A stretch of 64,000 bases of DNA. It comes from Hepsetus odoe. Taxonomy: Eukaryota; Chordata; Actinopteri; Characiformes; Hepsetidae. Both the position numbers and the translations under genes were made by a program. This document shows, piece after piece, positions 26,833-37,726 of the stretch (position 1 is its first letter; each line of letters opens with the position of its first letter). Where the stretch lies: positions 24,042,529-24,106,528 of the forward strand of contig CM029367.1 in NCBI GenBank assembly GCA_017165825.1. Reading direction: 5' to 3'. The notes below the pieces were generated by a model. The model saw only the letters and a list, made by a program, of their open reading frames with translations, was not told the origin of the DNA and ran no database searches.

Positions 26833-27860
26833 TGAGAACATTGTGAAAAAAATGCAGGCTTATCTTGTGAAAATAGCCCAAATACTACAAAGGAGAGAAA
26901 TTTAATGAATAAATTCAAATAATTAAGAAATGAAAACAAGACGGTTTCTTGCTTTGAGTTGTCGATTAGAATCCCTGAGCTACTAGACCGAGTAAAGACA
27001 CCTTCTTGGGAAACATGAGCTATTTTTGAATTCTTTTTCTGTTCTTGAATGCAAATAGGTGTGGGCCGCCACTCTTGCAGACTTGCTGTGCAGACAAAAT
27101 CAGCCATGCAAATAAGTTGAACTGAAGTGCCCTACAAACTTGCGGATCTGTGGCCTTGTAGAATTGAAAAGATAGAATGTCAAATCTCAAAGGAGTGTTT
27201 TGGTGGCAAATTAAATAATTTGTTTTTAGTAGTTAGGCTACTACTGTTAACAAAATCTTCATAGTCACCCGCCACAGTGGAGTCAGTTTAAGCAGGCTTA
27301 GGGATTGTGGGATTAGTTTACATAAAACTATTTGGGTAAATATAGTCCTCTAGGGTTTGTCATCAACATGAGGCTAAATCTGATCACCAAGCATGGCTTG
27401 GCTGCTCATGTGTATCTAGGGCAACTGAATAATTAGATTTTTTCGCCCAATTATGTCTTCAATTTCAAAAGGCTAGGGGTTGGGGGATTTTTATTCAATC
27501 AACTCGCCAAAATATTTCTCAGGTGTGCTGCTGCTTTATTGGAGTTAAACTCTACAGTCACACCTTTGTAGATGAAACTGGACACCATAGAGCTTGAGTG
27601 TGCATTTCACTCCTCACATAACCATTGTGAGAAGAAATAACAACACACTGCGACACTAATTGGGCCTTTTCTACAATAAAGTTGGGAAAATTATTCTAGA
27701 AAATTGTTATGAACAATCAAAAGATAAACTGTGATTAAATAAGAAGAAAATCATGTACTGAAATATACTGCAAAAGCAGAGTAGAGCAGAGTCTGATTCA
27801 TTCTGGGCTGGACTGACAGCTTTTTTGTCTCTTTAAACTCTCTTGTTTTTGTTTCCACAG

Positions 27861-27907
27861 AGCCTTACAGAAAACGATCTGAACAAGTTCAGCCTCATCC
27901 ATCAACC
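27861..27907 (+). CDS. blnk: blnk alternative 5' coding exon C (SAM domain part 3)
   Basis: Acceptor TTTCCACAG precedes 27861 and donor GTAAGG follows 27907. The peptide SLTENDLNKFSLIHQ aligns with SLP-76 NLTENDIQKFPKL, the L-x-E-x-D-L turn of SAM domains. The 47-nt exon leaves phase 2 (CC), exactly like the canonical blnk first exon (CG, also 47 nt). It therefore splices in frame to the shared exon at 33565, giving HQP-QLQKMVQDI, the same continuation seen in SLP-76. The introns on either side are 12.7 kb and 5.7 kb. The SAM form would be 525 aa, 44 residues longer than the canonical form. Confidence 0.78.
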
Positions 27908-28237
27908 GTAAGGCACCTCACTCTCTTTTCTGTTTTTGATTAACTTGATGGCAAACACAAATGGAAAAATACTAAGACTTCCTCAACAGTAAACTTCTGG
28001 ATGAATTCATAAACCCCCTCTCTGTGATGCACACAGTCACTACTATGCATGTATTCATATGTCAGTGAAGGAAGTAATTAGCTTTTTTCTCATCTATATT
28101 TGAACCATTAACATTTAGCAGTAGGAAACCGTGTCTTTTAGGAGTACAGAATGAAGAGAAAACATGCATAATATACATACATATATTTATCTTTGTTCCA
28201 TCAGTTTAAAACAGGCTGTTTTTAAATTTATATATAC

Positions 28238-28786
28238 ACAGTACTGTGCAAAAGTTTTCGGCAGGTGTGGAAAAAATGCTGTAAGCAAAGAATGCTTTCA
28301 GAAATGGAAGTATTCATCATTTATTTTCATCAATCAACAAAATGCAGTGAATGAACAAAAGAGAAATCTAAATCAGATCAATATTTGGTGTGACCACCCT
28401 TTGTCTTCAAAACAGCATCAATTCTTCTAGGTACACTTGCACACAGTTTTTGAAGGAACTCGGCAGGTAGGTTGTTCCAAACATCTTGGAGAACTAACCA
28501 CAGATCTTCTGTGGATGTAGCTTCCTCACATCCTTCTGTCTCTTCATGTGATCCAGACACACTGGATGATGAGGAGATCAGGGCTCTATGGGGCCCAGAA
28601 GAACTGATGCTGGTTTGAAGGCAAAAGGTAGTAACACCAAATATTGATCTGATTTAGATTTTTCTTTTGTTCGCTCACTTTGCATTTTGTAAATTGATCA
28701 AAATAAACAATCATTATTTATATTTCTGAAAGCAATCTCTGTTTAGCATTTTTTCAACACCTGCCTAAAATGTTTGCACAGTATGT
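28238..28786. mobile_element. long-inverted-repeat Tc1 derivative, copy 1
   Basis: Starts ACAGTACTGTGCAAAAG and ends with its inverse. Both arms contain the inverted C-terminal code of a Tc1 transposase; the minus strand reads VWNNLPAEFLQKLCASVPRR. Non-autonomous fold-back derivative in a TA-rich target. Confidence 0.8.
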
Positions 28787-28828
28787 ATATATACAGTATA
28801 CATATTATATATATGTATATATATATAG

Positions 28829-29076
28829 GGCAGCGGCCTAGTGGTTAGGAGTTGGCCCCAGATCGAAGATTGTGGGTTCGATTCTCAAAGAGTAGGTTGC
28901 CCTGAGGTACCCCTGAGCAAGGTACCGTCCCCATCACTGCTCCCCGGGCGCTTTCAATAGCTGCCCACTGCTGCACGATGTTTGTGTGCATGGGTTAAAA
29001 GCAGAGGTCCAATTTCATTGTGGTTCATGGTGTGCAGTGCTGTGACCTTGCAATGACAAGGGTTGTTACTTTCATA
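28829..29076 (+). mobile_element. tRNA-SINE copy
   Basis: GGCAGCGGCCTAGTGGTTAG, TGGGTTCGATTC, CCCTGAGCAAGGTACCGTCC; lies between (TA)n tracts beside Tc1 derivative copy 1. Confidence 0.82.
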
Positions 29077-29110
<34 letters not shown>

Positions 29111-29547
29111 TAAATGCACTGATGTGGGGGAACCACCCCCCATAATGTCATTGTACTCCAGTACAATGACCATAAAAGTCTATTCTATTCTATTCTAAAA
29201 AAAATGTTCCACTGACTACTTGGCTCATCTTTGTGTCTTCTTTCCACTAATGAGTAGTTTGAATCTAGTGATTAGGCTCACTTAGAACTGGGTGGTGAGA
29301 TACTAAAGGTACTTTGCTCTACGTATATGATCTTCTTTTGATTTCAAGCCCAAATATCTTCAGTGCATAGCAAAAAAAACCAAAATTTGCCATATTTCAG
29401 TGCTTTTGCAAGGAACTGTACAACAATCAGCCATGACATCACAACCACAGACACTGAAGAACATCTGTGATCATGTTGTAATGGAAACTTTTAAGAGGTG
29501 TGATATTGTAGGCAGCAAGTGAACATGCAGTTCCTGATCAGTGTTAG

Positions 29548-29990
29548 CAACTTTGACGGGCCAGATTGTTAGAGCATCGGAAGATTGTGGGTTCGATTCC
29601 CTCAAAGTCTGCTTCAGACTTCATTGCACTGGGCAATGATCTGCTGGGAAACCTGGCATTCATGTGGATGTCACTTTGACACATCCCACCATTGCTGCTG
29701 TAGACGTAAAGCCAAATAGTGTTTTTTAACACTGCAAAAAAATTTTCAGTAATGATATGAGGAACTAGACTAGAACAAAGAGTTCAAGGTGTTGACCTGG
29801 TCTCCAAATTCATCGTATCTAAATACTTAGGATATGTTGGATAAACTAGTACTGGTAATGTACTGTAATGGGATGTGCTGCTGATGCAAGGCTGCCAGAT
29901 ACAACAGGGCCTTCTTGAGCCTCAGTTGGTCAGAACTGTTTTGGTGGCATGAGGGAGACCTTTACAATATTAGACAGCTGGTTTGAATCA
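29548..29990 (+). repeat. unclassified fish interspersed repeat with tRNA-like head
   Basis: Begins with a tRNA-like GTGGGTTCGATTCCC block and ends with TCAGAACTGTTTTGGTGGCA and AATATTAGACAGCTGG, words I associate with a common fish repeat. No intact frame. Confidence 0.45.
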
Positions 29991-30829
29991 TGTGAAATTC
30001 AAACAACGTCTTTCTTCCACCCACAAAGAGGAATAAAGAAAATGAGGATAACGTGTTCTATCCTGGAGCCAATGAAAGTAAAACTGAAGCGAACGTTCAT
30101 AAAGGTAACTGTCAGAAACAGTGACTATGTTATTACGATATTTTTTTCACCAGAGGTGAAACAGCATGCAAGGCTATTCTGCTGAGGCAGAAAGAGCAAG
30201 GTCACTCGTGCTTTCTGGGACGGCTGGGCGCAGATGACTGTGGCATTGCCGGGAATTGAATTTGCAACCTTTTAACAATAAACCAGTTGTGTCACTCTGT
30301 GCCACAAAAAGCTTTTTTTTATAAAAGCTATAGAAAGAAGTTTGTTACATTGCATGAATCTGTCTGTTTTACAGTGATAATTTTTTTCTCAATTTCAGGA
30401 AAACAGTTTGTTATTTTTTGAGGATAATTTATATATATATATATAGTTTTGTACTTATTTAAGAAAAAGATGAAATGTTCTTTTTATATATTTTTTAAGA
30501 AAAATTGTTTATCAAATAAACAAATTTGCAAATGTGTTAAACTAGCTTTGTGATAAATAGATAACAAGTCTGTCTGCCTGTCTGTGCACATCGCTTCATT
30601 GTCCACCTCACAGAAGAAGTAGAAAACTCAGTCACAGCCCAAATGCTATCAGAATAGCAGACATTATCTCATTTTATTTTTCTAAAAAAAATTGATGGAG
30701 ATCATTTGTGTTAAACTTTTCAACCAAGTGAAATGTTTCTCCTGGTTGCCACACAAACACCCCCAGGCGTTACATTTTTTAACTATATCACTATAAACTT
30801 TAAATATAAACTATATCCTGGATAAACAG

Positions 30830-31060
30830 TGTGGTGACCTAGAGGTTAGCGACTAGGCTCCAAGATCAGAAGGTCATGGGTTCGAATCCCAGAACAGTAG
30901 GTTTCCCTGAGATAGCCTTGACCAAGGTACCGTCCCCTTCACTGCTCCCTAGGCACTTCAAATAGCTGCCCCCTCCAGCATGGTGTGTGTGGGTGAAAAG
31001 CAGAGGTTCAGTTTCACCGTGTGATGTGTTGTGTTTCACAATGACAATTAGTCGCTTTCT
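30830..31060 (+). mobile_element. tRNA-SINE copy
   Basis: GTGACCTAGAGGTTAG, CATGGGTTCGAATCCC, family body and tail TTAGTCGCTTTC. Confidence 0.78.
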
Positions 31061-31877
31061 TTTTAAAAATTTTTAATTTAATTGGCCGTACTTAGTAGAA
31101 TGACTGCAGTCTATCAAATGATATACTGGTGCAACATGAAAATATATCATGCAAAGTTGGTTGTTTACATTATTCTGTGTTGAACTTTAAACAGTATACT
31201 GATTACCCTGCTATAAAAGTCTCTTCCCAAAGCCACGAGGTCGATTGTGCAAGCCCAGTCACCAGACTCTAAAAACAGTTCAGAAATACTCATCAGTCAG
31301 TTTTTTCCCTGAGTGGAATATTTCTGTAGGTTTGCCATTGCTTAACTAGGTATTTTACTCATATTCTACATTAGGATTACTTTTGCCTTTTGGGAAGCTT
31401 GATAACTTCAAATGAATGATAAATATGACTTTTTGTCTTATGTAGAATAATCAGAACAAAATAAAGCATCGTCAAATCACTGGGATCCACTTCATGTGAG
31501 TTTTATTTTGCTTCCAAGCAACAACAGAACTAGCAAACCCAGCATGTTTCTCCAGATCATATTTTTGTATCTTAAACTCACACTAAATCATTTTTACATC
31601 TTAAACATACAGAAGATCTTATTGTTATAAATAACAAAAATAGAGTTATATGATTTCACATCACATAGTTATCATCTTTAAATGGTTCATATTCTTATTA
31701 AACCAGAACATACGCTTAATAATAAAGCAGCACAGAAAGATGGGAAAAAGAAGGAAAGAATCCACAGTAGCAGTACGTCATTGTTCTAACCACTGGCTGT
31801 TTGCCAAGTGGCTCTTAAGAGAGAGATCACACACTTGTTCGCCCTCAGTCACTCACTCACTCACTCACTCACACGGC

Positions 31878-31924
31878 ATGGAGAAACTCAACAAGATCAC
31901 AGCTCCTGCTGGTGAGAAAATTCG
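31878..31924 (+). CDS. blnk: blnk canonical first coding exon
   Basis: ATG at 31878 in a good context (GGCATGG). It encodes MEKLNKITAPAGEKI plus two bases of Arg before donor GTAAGA. This matches the first 16 residues of mammalian BLNK (MDKLNKIT-P) nearly residue for residue, which fixes the gene identity and the start. A (TCAC)n run lies directly upstream in the probable 5' leader. It is an alternative to SAM exons A-C because it has the same exit phase. Confidence 0.92.
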
Positions 31925-34900
31925 GTAAGAAAGACTTCTCTTTTTGTGGGTTTTATTTGTGATCACTGCTTATCGTCTGTGTAATCTACTATCAAAATGA
32001 ATCCTCTCAATGTATACACAAGGCTATAGCGTTTGATCTAACTTTTCAGACTCTTCCCTGTTCCAACAGTGCTTGCGGTTAATTGATGCATAGATAGCCA
32101 CTGGGTTATTATCTGTAACGTTCAGCATGAGTGTTTGCAGATTCATATCATGTGCAGTGAGTTGATGGTTTGGTTTTAGAAATAGCACTTAATAAAAGTT
32201 CAGTTTAACACACTTTAATGTTGAGTTACTTCAGCTGGCAGGATTTAGTTTCTGTCAGGGGTGACAGCAGTTTTAGCCTTTTTATCTCTCTGTTAATCTG
32301 TAATGCAGCCAGTGTGTCTGTTTGAGGTCCCACAGTTAAATCACATTCCTTTGAAATGCAGACGAGGTCACTTTTGATAAGCTTTGAGTATTTTTTCTTG
32401 CCTCATCTGGGCTCTAGGCTCCTCGTTTAGACTGTAGAGTGTGTGTGTGTGTGTGGTGAAGACAGCAGACTAAACACATCATCTCCATAATTATACCAAC
32501 ATCCCTCACAAACACACACACTCACACACTCACCTGCACACACAACAGCAGCTATTGCGGACTACGTGAAGTAAGGCCTTTAGGCTCTGAGGAGCCATGA
32601 ATCAGTCTGTTCTGCTGACTGTAACACCCACCAGATCAGCAGAGTTCTCAGAGGAAAAGAGGTTGCTTAACATGTTAACGTCATTCTGTTAATGTTAACG
32701 TGTAATATTTAGCTGCTAAATATGTGTCTGGAGGTTGCAGGAGTGCTGAGGCACATGAATGTACAGCGCAGCTTCCCCTTGCAAAGTGTTTTAATTTTCA
32801 TCCCACCATTTCATGCAAATTTTCCTTCCATCATTATCTTTCTTATAATTCTTTTGGTTGCTTTACCATTTTTTAACCATTCCTAAACTCTTTAATCTAC
32901 TGTTCCACTTCACTTAAAGTCTGTATCAGAGTTCCCAACTCTCCTGTTTTGGGTCGACATACATCACTGTTAGGTGGTTGTCTTCCTCAATCAAACCAAT
33001 TAACAGGTGAATTGAACCAGGTTTGTTAAAGCAGGGAAACCATCAAACTGGGTGTTGGCCATCATAGACCAGAGGATGTGTAAATGATAGGTGTGTGCTA
33101 TCTTTGTTACAACGTAAAACAGATAGACTTATCCAGAGAAAGGGTGCCATTGCATTGATTTTTCCATTTCGTTGATTTGATAAACACCTCCACTTCATTA
33201 ACAGACTAGACCAGGCTTATCACACTGGACTAGATGATGTATCATAAAAGGGGCTTGCAGATTAGTAGGTCATTTATATTCACTCTTGATAAGTATTCAG
33301 TTTTAAGCACAGACAGCACTGTTAACTGTCAGTGGTTCCCCAAATCCCAAAAGTAATACTGCAGAGCTGCAATTTTATAACTTTTATTATTGAGTACTGT
33401 TAGTGCTCACATTGGGTTTTTTGTGACTGAATTTGAACATTTAAAAAACATGAGTTTGTCACAATAATTCTGCATGAGTGTTTGTTTATCATCTAAGCCT
33501 ATTCTTGATCATTTAAAACTGTTCATAAATATTTCATACTCAGTCAATGTGCTTTTTTTTTCAGGCAGCTGCAAAAAATGGTCCAGGACATCAAAAAGAA
33601 TGATGACAGCTTTCTCAACAGACTGAAGAGGTTGGTTTGCAGTTATTTTGCAAAATTCTAGATTAACAGAAATGTGGATCTTGAACACCGGTGTTATATT
33701 TGCCCAGATGTAGCCAGATGCTTCTCCATTATCTCCAGTAAAAATAAATGTATCAGTAGGAAATCCCTTCACTGCAAGAACAGCTACTTGTCTGGCAAGG
33801 CTCTAAACTTGATATTGGAATCCATCCATCCATTATTTGCCGCTTGTCCCAAACGGGGTCGCGGGGGAGTGCCGGTGTCCAACCCAGCGCACACAGGGCG
33901 AGGACGGGGGACGCACCCTGGACAGATCGCCAGCCCATCGCAGGATATTGGAACATAACTTTGAAAATTTGGTTGTGTTCAGCCACTAGAGCCTCAGTTA
34001 AGTGGGGTACTGATGTTGAATGATTATCTACAGTCCATAAAAGCATTCCAGTTGTACTGGCTTTAGCTGTAACCTTCTATAGAATGCTGTTCTGCTGCTC
34101 CCCAGTGCAGTGCAGGGGTGTTTTATGTCCTTCTGTCCTTCAAACTGAGGCTTGGTGATCTAAAGCTCATGTGCAACTGCTCTAGAACTTCCCTGTAACC
34201 TTTAAAAGCAAAGAGGCAACAATGTTGAAAAGAATTGTTTGTAAGTAAAGTTATACATTGACTTTTACTTTTACATCAATGTTACAATATAAAAGTGCAA
34301 AAAAATTAGAAACGGAGAAAAACATCTGTGGACTGTTTCTCATCTGTTTCTCAGTTCCTCAATTAGTTCACTCCCAACAGGAACCATGAGTGTTCAGTGC
34401 AGCAGAGCGTTCAGCTACGCAATATAGGACTGAAACTTCATGTGAGAGAAGCTGCATGTGTATGTGTTTGTGGTGTGGGTGTGTGTGCATCATGGAAGAA
34501 TATCATGCTCAATGAGAAACATGGTCAAAATAATTGGGTTGTTTTTTAATCACAAAGAACACCTGCCCTGGCACGTGGAAAATGCACTTCTTGCTGCTGG
34601 AAAATGAGCTAGTTCAGTTACTTCAGTGTTTTTCATTCACAGTTCGGTCTTTTCCCTGTATTGTAGGGGAGAACGCTCTTATGGAGAATGGGAGAAAATG
34701 AGAGAAACTACTTTCAAAGTAAAACATTGCTCATAATTGATCAAGAATGATCATAGTCTTCTGTTTTGTTTATTTTTTTAGGTTTCAGACTGAGCAGACA
34801 GCTAACATTCTCAAAACGGGCCGCAGCACATTGGAGCGGTATGACAACAGTCTTGCATTGCTTCAGCTGAGCTATTAATCTTTTCTTTTTCTTCTTGTCT

Positions 34901-37693
34901 TTAACCCTCTGATTCACCCCCACTGACTGTCCACTGACTTGTCACTCTCTTTTTTTTGTCTATGCTGTTTAAAGCTCTACTTTTTGTTACATCTAAATCT
35001 AGATTTCATGACAAATAGACCTTTTTGAAATTAAACTTTGTTACATACATATACAGTACTGTGCAAACGTTTTAGGCAGGTGTGAAAAATTGCTGTAAAC
35101 AAAGAACGCTTTCAGAAATATAAATAATAAATGTTTATTTTTATCAATTTACAAAATGCAAAGTGAGCGAACAAAAGAAAAATCTAAATCAAATCAATAT
35201 TTGGTGTTACTGCCTTTTGCCTTCAAACCAGCATCAGTTCTTTTAGGTACACTTGCACAAAGTCAGGGATTCTGTAGGATTATAGTCGGTGTACGATCAA
35301 CCAGTTTTACCAAACAGGTACTGATGATCATCAGTGTCACACGGAGGTTGAAACACAGTCATGTTTGGAACAACCTCCCAGCCGAGTTCCTTCACAAACT
35401 GTGTCCAAGTGTACCTAGAAGAATCAATGCTGCTTTGAAGGCAAAGGGTGTTCACACCAAATATTGATTTGATTTAGATTTCTCTTTTGTTCATTCACTG
35501 CATTTTGTTGATTGATGAGAATAAATGATGAACACTTCTTATGTATATATATACACATAAGTATGTCACTGTTTAACGTCTTCAGATCTCTTCTGCAAGC
35601 TCAGGAGGGTGGTGGATGTTCACAGAAGTAAGCACAGCTTAAGAAGGTCTATCATCATCATCCTTGCTCACTTTGCACTGAAGTACCCATCAGATGGTGT
35701 ACGCCTTACAGACAGACCAGGTGCTGCCACCAGAAGGCTTGATCTGACTGAGAGGGAGTTTCAGCAGCATGTGAAAGCAAATATCTCTGTCTGTGACTGT
35801 TCCCTTTCTTATGCTCACACAGAATTTCTTCCTCTTTGTTTTAGTGTCTAAAATATTGTTGCAAAATTTCCCTTTGTTAGGCTGTCAACTCATTATGACA
35901 ACTTCCTCAGAAACAGCAGTCAGTGTGGCCTTCTCTCTCCCATTTTTCAGTGTGATAAAAGCTGGAATGGGCATCCATTTGCTGATGTAGCAACCATCAG
36001 CAAACAAGCGAGTTAGGGTTCTCCTGTAAGTCTGCTGGCATTACTTTAGTGACAAAAAATGTGAAATTAAAAAGATAGCGAGGCTGGATTCATGAGCAGG
36101 CACATACTATTCTTCATCTTCTCAGTGATTGTATTGTATGATTGCGGCTGGTAGGTAGAATTGAAAATGGGGCAAAACATCTTTTTTAATACCCCCAAAA
36201 ACATACAAAGACTGTGAAAAATGGCACTGGTGCCTACCATTTAGGTGTACAAAATAGGCTGCTATTATGTGTATGCAATTATGTGTGAATAGACACATAA
36301 AGATGCAGAGCTGGGCTCAGGCCGTTTGTGTGCTCTGGCAGTGAAAAGTGATCTGTCATGAAATTTTTTGGATGGAAAAAATATTGATGGTAAAGTCAGA
36401 GAAGCCAAAGGCAGGGCAAGAATTTAATTAGCAATGGAAAAATGGCAGACAAAAAATTTTAGGGATGAAACTAAATGTTCACACAAGAACAGACACAGGT
36501 TGTTCAAGAAAGCAGAGAGACATTACTAGGACTAGGAGTTCAGAATATGAGACACACAACAAGCAGTCAATTCGGTATTTAAGTGCATCATGTGGTCCTA
36601 AATATATAAACATAATTTGCAAATGTAGTTTGCAAATATAAACTGACTTTGTCAACTAAAGCATGACTGCAAAGCTAGTTAGTAATTAGCAGGATATCTA
36701 TGTACAGGCCTTCTATAAATAAGGTCTGACAGTCAACATGTTGATCCGGGAGCTACACAGCAAGTGTTCCAACAAGACCACATAGCTGATATCACGTGCC
36801 AGTACTCCACCCAAGAGTGGACAAGGTTTACAAAACACAGACAAAACCCCTTTCTTTAACCTGTAAATAGTTGTGTAACTTTTTCCACATTTGCTGTGCA
36901 ACCGTAATTATATTATTCTTCTAAACTCTACTGCTGCACTTTTTCATAGGAGATTTCTCTCCACCTTTATTTTTTGAGCCATTTAAATTGTTCTTACACC
37001 TCCATTATAACACTCTTCAGTGCCTTGGATTTTGACAAATGATTGGATGCACTGTTTAATTATTTGCAATTAAGGAGTTTTTTCCATACTTCCACCTAAA
37101 CCAGCCATATGATGGCAGGAGGCAGCCTTTACAGATTCTTGCTGTTTACATTAGTGACTGTCTAGCACTGCTGCTACGTAATGCCACATCATTTTAACTT
37201 ATGGAAATGCACCTCTAATTTCAAATGCTAGCCATGTAATATGTGTGTGTATGGTTGGTTGATTTTAGGAATCAAGTTAATGCTAACTTGACTGCAGTTT
37301 TGCCGTTATTGCACAGGTTGACTGGCTTATTGATTCATTGTAAAATAAAAAACACACTTTATAGAAGCAAACATGTAATGCCACTTAATTGCCCTGAAAT
37401 TTGTAAAAAGAAAATATATATATTTTTCTTTTACATTTTTCATGGCAATTAAGTGGCATTACATGTTTGCTTCTATAAAGTGTGTGTTTTTTATTTTACA
37501 ATGAATATATACAGTACTGTGCAAAAGGTGTGAAAAAATGCTGTAAACAAACAAAGAATGCTTTCAGAAATGGAAGTGTTAATCATTTATTTTCATCAGT
37601 CAACAAAATGCAGTGAATGAACAAAAGAGAAATCTAAATCAAAACTTTTTGCACAGTACTGTATATATATATATATCTATATATATCTATATA

Positions 37694-37726
<33 letters not shown>

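Larger units (their letters stand above)
15157..27860 (+). other. blnk: blnk upstream intron (between SAM exons B and C)
   Basis: 12.7 kb intron. Contains CTGT/CTAT and GA microsatellites (15420-15530), a LINE-tail-like repeat, three SINE copies, an A/T-rich stretch at 19300-21800 and an RTE LINE fragment at 26.1-26.8 kb. No further exons recognised. Confidence 0.6.
27908..33564 (+). other. blnk: blnk intron between SAM exon C and shared exon 2
   Basis: Contains the canonical first exon at 31878, so the canonical blnk promoter should be just upstream of it (about 31600-31877). Also carries a Tc1 derivative, two SINEs and an unclassified repeat. No TATA box or CpG island seen before 31878. 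Confidence 0.55.

Noticed and set aside
26058..26846. 262-aa open frame as a host gene
   Set aside because: Reverse transcriptase and RTE C-terminal motifs with the catalytic core deleted; a dead LINE fragment.
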